Assembly (NCBI GenBank): GCA_002436415.1
Contig: DJMA01000052.1
Location: 14,512 to 78,511, forward strand
Origin: Bdellovibrionaceae bacterium UBA6502
Lineage (GTDB): Bacteria > Bdellovibrionota > Bdellovibrionia > Bdellovibrionales > UBA840
Length of the DNA stretch: 64,000 nt
Direction: 5' to 3'
Of the stretch, positions 59,040 to 64,000 are shown in pieces. Within the stretch, counting starts at the first letter, position 1. Every line of letters starts with the position of its first letter. The notes under the pieces were generated by a model. That model searched no databases. It had not been told where the DNA came from and saw only the letters and a list, made by a program, of their open reading frames with translations. The translations under genes were made by a program, and so were the position numbers.

Positions 59040-59867
59040 ATGTTTAAATCTTTTCTTTTCACATTTCTTGTCTTGTTTTCGGTTTCTAGCTTTGCTGGCA
59101 TTGAAAACCAATTCAAAAAAAATGAAATGGACGAGCTCCGTGATGGCGTAGGTATCGACGAGAAGCTTGGTGATAAGATCGATTTGAATCTTAAATTTAA
59201 AAATGAACAAGGCGAAGAGGTTAGTCTCGGTAGTTACTTCCAATCTGGAAAGCCAGTGATGCTCGCCCTTGTTTACTTCAATTGTCCAAGTCTTTGTAAC
59301 TTTCAACTTAACGGAATTGTTGAGACTTTAAAAAAGTTGGAATGGACAACAGGTAATGAGTTTGAGTTTGTGATCGCTAGTATTGAGCCAACAGAAACTC
59401 CAGATTTAGCAAAAAGTAAAAAAGAATCCTATATGACTGTATATGATCGTAAAGAAGGAGCCAAAGGTTGGCACTTTTTAACAGGAAGCCAAGAGTCGAT
59501 TACAGCTTTGGCCGATCAAGTAGGATTTCGATATAAATGGGTAGAGTCCCGAAATGAGTACGCGCATACTGCTGCGACTTATGTATTAACTCCAGAAGGG
59601 AAAATTTCTCGTTACCTTTACGGTATTGGATTTACTCCAAAGACCCTTCGTTTATCTCTGGTCGAAGCATCCAACAACAAAATTGGTAATGCTGTGGACC
59701 GTTTCTTGTTGTACTGCTTTAGGTACGACCCAGAAAAAAGAGGTTACGCTTTTTATGCGTTCAATATAATGAGAGCGGGTGCTGCTGTCTCAGTAGTGGC
59801 TTTGCTAGCATTCCTCGTTCCATTTTGGATAAGACAGCGAAAACAACGCTTAAAGGAGAACAGTTAG
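59040..59867 (+). CDS. SCO-family copper chaperone
   Basis: A 275-residue protein. A signal peptide (FLFTFLVLFSVSSFAG) leads to the thioredoxin-fold SCO domain with the Cu-binding CPSLC (YFNCPSLCNFQ) and His in EYAHTAATYVL. A C-terminal membrane segment (AGAAVSVVALLAFLVPFWI) follows, anchoring it. ATG 59040 is chosen over TTG 59037. It delivers copper to the CuA site of subunit II, encoded next. Confidence 0.94.
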   Translation: MFKSFLFTFLVLFSVSSFAGIENQFKKNEMDELRDGVGIDEKLGDKIDLNLKFKNEQGEEVSLGSYFQSGKPVMLALVYFNCPSLCNFQLNGIVETLKKLEWTTGNEFEFVIASIEPTETPDLAKSKKESYMTVYDRKEGAKGWHFLTGSQESITALADQVGFRYKWVESRNEYAHTAATYVLTPEGKISRYLYGIGFTPKTLRLSLVEASNNKIGNAVDRFLLYCFRYDPEKRGYAFYAFNIMRAGAAVSVVALLAFLVPFWIRQRKQRLKENS

Positions 59868-60821
59868 ATGTTGTGGATTCAAAGTGCTCATGCAGGCAGT
59901 AGTTCAATGCCTCCACAGGCTTCCACGATGGCACCGAGTGTAGATTACCTTTATTGGTTTCTAATCATCATCAGTGCTATCGCCAGTATTATGGTTATTG
60001 GTGGAATGATGTGGTTTCTATTTAAATACCGCCGACAGAGTGAAAACGACAAGACAGCTTACATCACACACAATCACATGGCCGAGTTCCTATGGAGTTT
60101 TATTCCTTTGGTGCTATTCATGGTTTGTTTCGTTTGGGGTTGGGTAGTTTTTAACGACCTTAGAACTCCGCCGAAAGATTCTTATGATATCTATGTGAAA
60201 GCCAAGAAATGGTCTTGGGATTTCGAATACACCAATGGATTTGTTAGTCCAGGTGAATTGGTTGTTCCAGTGGGTAAGCCAATTAAGCTATTAATGACCT
60301 CAGAAGATGTACTTCACAGTTTCTATGTTCCTTCTTTCCGTATTAAACAAGATGTGGTTCCAGGGCGTTACACGACGACTTGGTTTGAAGCGACAAAAAC
60401 GGGATACTTTCAAATATTCTGTACTGAGTTTTGTGGTTTGAACCACTCAGGTATGTTAGCCAAAGTAAAAGTGGTTGAGCCTGAAGTTTTTCAAGCTTTC
60501 CTTGAGGGAAAAGTGATCGAAGAACTTACTCCAGTTCAGTTGGGTGAAAAAATCTACAAAACTCGTAACTGTAATGGTTGTCACTCTTTAGATGGTAGTC
60601 GTGTAGTTGGACCGAGTTTTAAAGGTCTTTTTGGAAATAAGAGAGAATTTGCCGATGGTTCAACAGCAGAGGCTAACGAAGATTACATTCGTCAGTCGAT
60701 TATGAATCCAAATGGTCAAATTGTTAAAGGTTTTGCGCCAAATCAGATGCCATCATTTGAAGGTATGTTGTCTGATGAGGAAGTTCGCGGCGTGATTGAA
60801 TTTATCAAGGCGCAGAAATAG
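59868..60821 (+). CDS. coxB: Cytochrome c oxidase subunit II with fused cytochrome c domain
   Basis: A 317-residue protein. Two membrane segments (about 25-50 and 75-95) precede the cupredoxin domain with CuA ligands FCTEFCGLNHSGM. A C-terminal heme c domain with CNGCH follows, ending in Met-containing NQMPSFEG. This marks a caa3-type oxidase that receives electrons directly from its own c heme. Confidence 0.97.
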   Translation: MLWIQSAHAGSSSMPPQASTMAPSVDYLYWFLIIISAIASIMVIGGMMWFLFKYRRQSENDKTAYITHNHMAEFLWSFIPLVLFMVCFVWGWVVFNDLRTPPKDSYDIYVKAKKWSWDFEYTNGFVSPGELVVPVGKPIKLLMTSEDVLHSFYVPSFRIKQDVVPGRYTTTWFEATKTGYFQIFCTEFCGLNHSGMLAKVKVVEPEVFQAFLEGKVIEELTPVQLGEKIYKTRNCNGCHSLDGSRVVGPSFKGLFGNKREFADGSTAEANEDYIRQSIMNPNGQIVKGFAPNQMPSFEGMLSDEEVRGVIEFIKAQK

Positions 60822-60831
60822 GAGATTCGAA

Positions 60832-62412
60832 ATGGGTGCAGCAGGATCTAATTATATAAATCATGAAAAAGGTTTGTGGTCGTGGTTAACTACAGTTGAT
60901 CACAAACGTATTGGATTAATGTATTTTATCACAATTATGTTTTTCTTCCTTATCGGTGGTATCGCCGCTTTAGGAATCCGTTTAGAGCTTTTTTCTACGG
61001 GAAAAACAATCATGGACGCAGCTACTTACAATCGTTTCATGACATTCCACGGGGCCATAATGGTATTTATGGTAATCGTTCCGGGAATTCCAGCGATTTT
61101 AGGTAACTTCTTCTTACCAATTCAACTTGGAGCGCAAGACGTTGCTTTTCCTAAGTTAAACTTACTTTCTTGGTATGTTTTAATGGCTGGGGCGGCAATT
61201 TCTGTTGGTTCACTAATTTTTGGAGCAGTGGACACAGGTTGGACTTTCTATACTCCTTATTCTATCGACACCGAAAACGGTGTGATCATGATGGTTGTAG
61301 GGGTTTTTGTGATGGGGATGTCTTCGGTTCTAACGGGACTAAATTTCATCGTAACCACTCACAAGCTTCGTTGCCCAGGAATGACGATGACGAAAATGCC
61401 ATTGTTCATTTGGGGTCTTTATTCAACATCCATTCTTCAGGTTCTAGCGACTCCAGTAGTTGGTATTACTTTGTTACTTCTAGTAACTGAAAGAACAATG
61501 GGCGTAGGGATCTTCGATCCAAAATTAGGTGGTGATCCAGTATTGTTCCAGCACTTTTTCTGGTTCTACTCTCACCCGGCCGTTTACATTATGATTTTAC
61601 CAGCGATGGGTATCATTTCTGAGATCATTACTTGTTACTCTCGTAAAACGATTTTTGGTTACACAGCAATTGCTTACTCAAGTTTAGCGATCGCTGGTGT
61701 GAGTTTCTTCGTTTGGGGTCACCATATGTTTGTATCGGGTCAGTCAACAGCGGCTGGTTTGATCTTCTCTCTACTAACAATGTTAGTGGGTGTACCAACT
61801 GCGATTAAAACTTTTAACTGGGTTGCTACTATGTACAAAGGATCGATTCGTTTTGATGCTCCTATGTTGTATGCAATCGGTTTCTTGTTTGTATTCACAA
61901 TTGGTGGTGTGACAGGAATCATGCTAGCTACTTCGGGAATGGACATTCATTTTCATGATACTTACTTTGTTGTAGCTCACTTCCATTACGTAATGGTGGG
62001 TGGAACCTTGCTAGCTCTTATGGGTGGTTTGTTCTACTGGTTCCCTAAAATGTTTGGAAGAATTGCGAGTGACACTTTAGGACGTTGGTCTTTTGTATTT
62101 GTATTCTGTGGTTTCAATATCACTTTCTTCCCACAATTTATTTTGGGTTCTATGGGTATGCCTCGTCGTTATTTCGACTATATCCCTGAATATGAAACTT
62201 TAAATAAAATCTCTACAATGGGTTCTTGGGCAATTGCTCTTGGTTTCGTAATTGTTTTAATCGCAGTGATTAAAGGAATTCGTAGCGGAGAGAAAGCTGG
62301 TCCAAATCCTTGGGGAGCGAAAACTCTTGAGTGGACAACGGATTCACCTCCAATCCACGAAAACTTTAAAGAAATTCCAACTGTGACTGGGGGACCATAT
62401 GAGTACCGTTAA
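60832..62412 (+). CDS. coxA: Cytochrome c oxidase subunit I
   Basis: A 526-residue heme-copper oxidase core with 12 membrane segments. Heme a His is in MTFHGAIMVF, CuB and the cross-linked Tyr in SHPAVYIMIL, the HH pair in WGHHMFVSG, and the heme a/a3 ligands in VVAHFHYVMVGG. K and D channel residues fit type A. ATG 60832 follows GGAGATT; the longer frame from 60796 overlaps coxB. Confidence 0.98.
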   Translation: MGAAGSNYINHEKGLWSWLTTVDHKRIGLMYFITIMFFFLIGGIAALGIRLELFSTGKTIMDAATYNRFMTFHGAIMVFMVIVPGIPAILGNFFLPIQLGAQDVAFPKLNLLSWYVLMAGAAISVGSLIFGAVDTGWTFYTPYSIDTENGVIMMVVGVFVMGMSSVLTGLNFIVTTHKLRCPGMTMTKMPLFIWGLYSTSILQVLATPVVGITLLLLVTERTMGVGIFDPKLGGDPVLFQHFFWFYSHPAVYIMILPAMGIISEIITCYSRKTIFGYTAIAYSSLAIAGVSFFVWGHHMFVSGQSTAAGLIFSLLTMLVGVPTAIKTFNWVATMYKGSIRFDAPMLYAIGFLFVFTIGGVTGIMLATSGMDIHFHDTYFVVAHFHYVMVGGTLLALMGGLFYWFPKMFGRIASDTLGRWSFVFVFCGFNITFFPQFILGSMGMPRRYFDYIPEYETLNKISTMGSWAIALGFVIVLIAVIKGIRSGEKAGPNPWGAKTLEWTTDSPPIHENFKEIPTVTGGPYEYR

Positions 62413-63031
62413 GCATCACGTAGCACATCATTTCCGTGATCATAATCACGAGTATGAATCGAGTAAACAAGGGATTTGGTTGTTCATGTGTACGGAAGTA
62501 CTAATGTTCGGTGCGATTTTGGTGGCATTCTTTTACTACCAAGCCATGTATCCTGAATCTTGGAAAGAAGGAGCTGAGCTTCTTGATTGGACAAAAGGGG
62601 CGGCGAATACCATCGTTCTTTTAACTAGTTCATTAACGATGGCTTTAGCAATCTACTTCATTCGTGTTGGAAAACGCCAAGCGGCTATTATGAATTTGGT
62701 AATCACTTTGATCTGTGGTTGTATATTCATGGGTATCAAATACATGGAGTACTCTCATAAATTTCACATGGGAATTTTTCCAGGTAAGTTTTTTGAGTAC
62801 AGCGCACAGACAGCAGATCTTAATTTGTATGTAAGCTTCTACTTCTTGTTGACGGGTCTTCATGGAATTCACGTACTACTAGGAATGGGATTGATTACAT
62901 GGATTTTGATTCGAATCATGAGAGGTCACTATGGTCCTGAGCATTGGACTGGCGTTGAGGGTGTTGGTATTTTCTGGCACTTAGTGGATTTGGTTTGGAT
63001 TTATTTATTCCCGATTTTATATTTAATCTAA
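62399..63031 (+). CDS. coxC: Cytochrome c oxidase subunit III
   Basis: A 210-residue, five-segment protein. Motifs: GIWLFMCTEVLMFGAILVAFF, NTIVLLTSSLTMALAIYF and LTGLHGIHVLLGMG, plus GVGIFWHLVDLVWIYLFP. It overlaps coxA by 14 nt. Confidence 0.97.
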   Translation: MSTVKHHVAHHFRDHNHEYESSKQGIWLFMCTEVLMFGAILVAFFYYQAMYPESWKEGAELLDWTKGAANTIVLLTSSLTMALAIYFIRVGKRQAAIMNLVITLICGCIFMGIKYMEYSHKFHMGIFPGKFFEYSAQTADLNLYVSFYFLLTGLHGIHVLLGMGLITWILIRIMRGHYGPEHWTGVEGVGIFWHLVDLVWIYLFPILYLI

Positions 63032-63043
63032 GGAGATAAGAGC

Positions 63044-63346
63044 ATGGGTAGCAATGGTGAACATCATTTAATGTCATTAAAAACGCATTACGCAGTAATC
63101 GGTGCCTTATTTGTTTTGACCGTCATTACTGTAGCAGTAGCACAGTTCGATTTTGGCGTTCTTAACGTTTTTATCGCCTTGGGTGTTGCGACTGTTAAAG
63201 CGTATTTTGTATTAGCGTATTTTATGCACTTAAAGTGGGATAGTGTTATGAACCGAGTTTTGATCGGTTCTTCATTCTTTTTCCTAGCTTTACTTGCGAT
63301 TTTTGTATTCTTAGACGAAATGACGAGAATTAACCCTCGTTTGTAG
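63044..63346 (+). CDS. coxD: Cytochrome c oxidase subunit IV (CyoD-like)
   Basis: A 100-residue protein with three membrane segments. KAYFVLAYFMHLKWD is the family signature. It follows coxC by 12 nt and ends in a terminator, closing the operon. Confidence 0.93.
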   Translation: MGSNGEHHLMSLKTHYAVIGALFVLTVITVAVAQFDFGVLNVFIALGVATVKAYFVLAYFMHLKWDSVMNRVLIGSSFFFLALLAIFVFLDEMTRINPRL

Positions 63347-63370
63347 TCTAAAAGACATTGCAATGAAAAC

Positions 63371-63398
63371 AGAGGTCTCTATCGAGGCCTCTTTTTTT
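63371..63398 (+). terminator. Terminator of the oxidase operon
   Basis: AGAGGTCTC and GAGGCCTCT form a 9-bp stem (one G-T pair) with loop TATC and a T run. Confidence 0.93.
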
Positions 63399-63484
63399 GT
63401 TTTAGAACTCAAATAAGCTCCTGTGCTCAAGCACTCATTTTTTCAATTTAATTCTCTATAAATTTGAATGTAATCAGGCATTAG

Positions 63485-63841
63485 TTATTTACAATAGGTA
63501 TCAAAAACCGTCTGCATTCCAATGGTTGGATTTGGGAAATATCTAAAATGGAATTTCTGTGGTATGTCTGATAGTGAAAATTTAAGATCTGCATAGCAAC
63601 TATTTTCTTTCTTTATAAACTCGACCTTGTGGACCTTAAAACCTGCAAGCGAAAGTGCTAATAAGTCTAGATTTGCCGGAACGGACATTTTTGGAATTAT
63701 TCCTTCTCGGTCTAAATATATTAGTCTTGAAACTATGTTTGCAATTTCAAGCGGATTTTCGATCTGGGATACCTGTCTATCCTCTGAGGCAAAAACCTGA
63801 AATGATGTTAGAAAGCTAAATAGTATAATTAAGTATTTCAA
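63485..63841 (-). CDS. Small secreted protein of unknown function
   Basis: A 118-residue protein with a signal peptide (LIILFSFLTSFQVFAS). The mature part has two Cys (C100-like in NSCYADLKF and the end TYCK) that could form a disulfide. No family is recognised. It is separate from the oxidase operon. Confidence 0.65.
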   Translation of the reverse strand: MKYLIILFSFLTSFQVFASEDRQVSQIENPLEIANIVSRLIYLDREGIIPKMSVPANLDLLALSLAGFKVHKVEFIKKENSCYADLKFSLSDIPQKFHFRYFPNPTIGMQTVFDTYCK

Positions 63842-64000
63842 TTACCAGTCCTTTTTTGGGTTAAAACTAACGAATATTGTCACTAGTAGAACAGTCTAAA
63901 CAATTTATAATCAAAATTATCAATTCTTATCAAGGAATGAGCAAATATCATGCCTATAGGCTAATTTACTCATACACCGAATTTACTCATAAGAAATCGT
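63842..64000. other. Right edge of the window, no gene seen
   Basis: 159 nt of AT-rich sequence upstream of the small secreted protein. Two ATTTACTCAT copies near 63963 and 63980 form a short direct repeat. Nothing else is supported. Confidence 0.4.

Noticed and set aside
1..64000. CRISPR array, prophage or integrative element
   Set aside because: No regular spaced repeats, no integrase and no phage structural gene are present.

Overview
The window looks like a low-GC (roughly 38% by eye) chromosome segment of a Bdellovibrionota-type predatory bacterium (Bdellovibrio / Bacteriovoracia-like). This is inferred from several things together: a dnaX-ybaB-recR operon that ends in an MglA-type Ras-like GTPase, many secreted proteases and unknown secreted or lipoproteins, orphan sensor kinases with PilZ and GGDEF proteins, sigma-28-like promoters in front of the signalling genes, and a caa3-type oxidase operon. 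No mobile element, CRISPR array, tRNA or rRNA was seen, so this is ordinary chromosome.

Layout. 1-1.8 kb: end of leuS, a 2Fe-2S ferredoxin, a NUDIX hydrolase and an NTF2-like protein. 1.8-6.7 kb (minus strand): adenosine-deaminase-like enzyme, histidine kinase 1, a PilZ protein, an FMN reductase and SufE. 6.7-9.1 kb: RsmJ and a Na/Pi-cotransporter-like protein. 9.1-13.7 kb (minus): a tightly overlapped pantothenate/CoA operon, DUF2520 protein-panB-panC-coaC-coaB-coaX-panD. The DUF2520 Rossmann protein sits where a ketopantoate reductase would be expected. 13.8-17.6 kb: unknown exported proteins and a PhnA-like zinc ribbon. 17.7-22.7 kb: a hydrolase/TetR pair, an S1 protease, an SDR and a lipoamide-dehydrogenase-like flavoprotein. 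22.8-26.2 kb: an aspartoacylase-like enzyme, a PadR/HAAS pair and a diguanylate cyclase. 26.3-32.2 kb: subtilase, glutathione peroxidase, a CPA2 antiporter, and a divergent Cu/Zn permease/MerC pair. 32.5-39.5 kb: histidine kinases 2 and 3, a second PilZ protein, nadA and an AGCS alanine symporter. 39.5-43 kb (minus): SRP RNA-dnaX-ybaB-recR-mglA. 43.4-58.3 kb: accessory surface and secreted proteins, including lipoproteins, an ELWxxDGT-type repeat protein, a metzincin and a pseudo-trypsin. 58.8-63.4 kb: a small membrane protein, SCO, and cytochrome oxidase subunits II-I-III-IV.

How it fits together. The strongest cross-gene pattern is regulatory. Three orphan histidine kinases, one PilZ protein and the only GGDEF protein each have a match to the FliA (sigma-28) -10 element (consensus GCCGATAA) 10-25 nt before the start codon, with a -35-like octamer at the correct 11-12 nt spacing. 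No similar match was noticed upstream of the other genes. This would tie c-di-GMP signalling and the kinases to the motile attack-phase sigma factor. The second strong observation is a run of ten A residues inside dnaX, exactly after the clamp-loader core. Both alternative frames stop within 4-8 codons of it, which is the arrangement expected for a slippage-made gamma subunit. The third is an overlapping gene pair encoding a secreted metzincin and a trypsin-fold protein that has lost its catalytic histidine.
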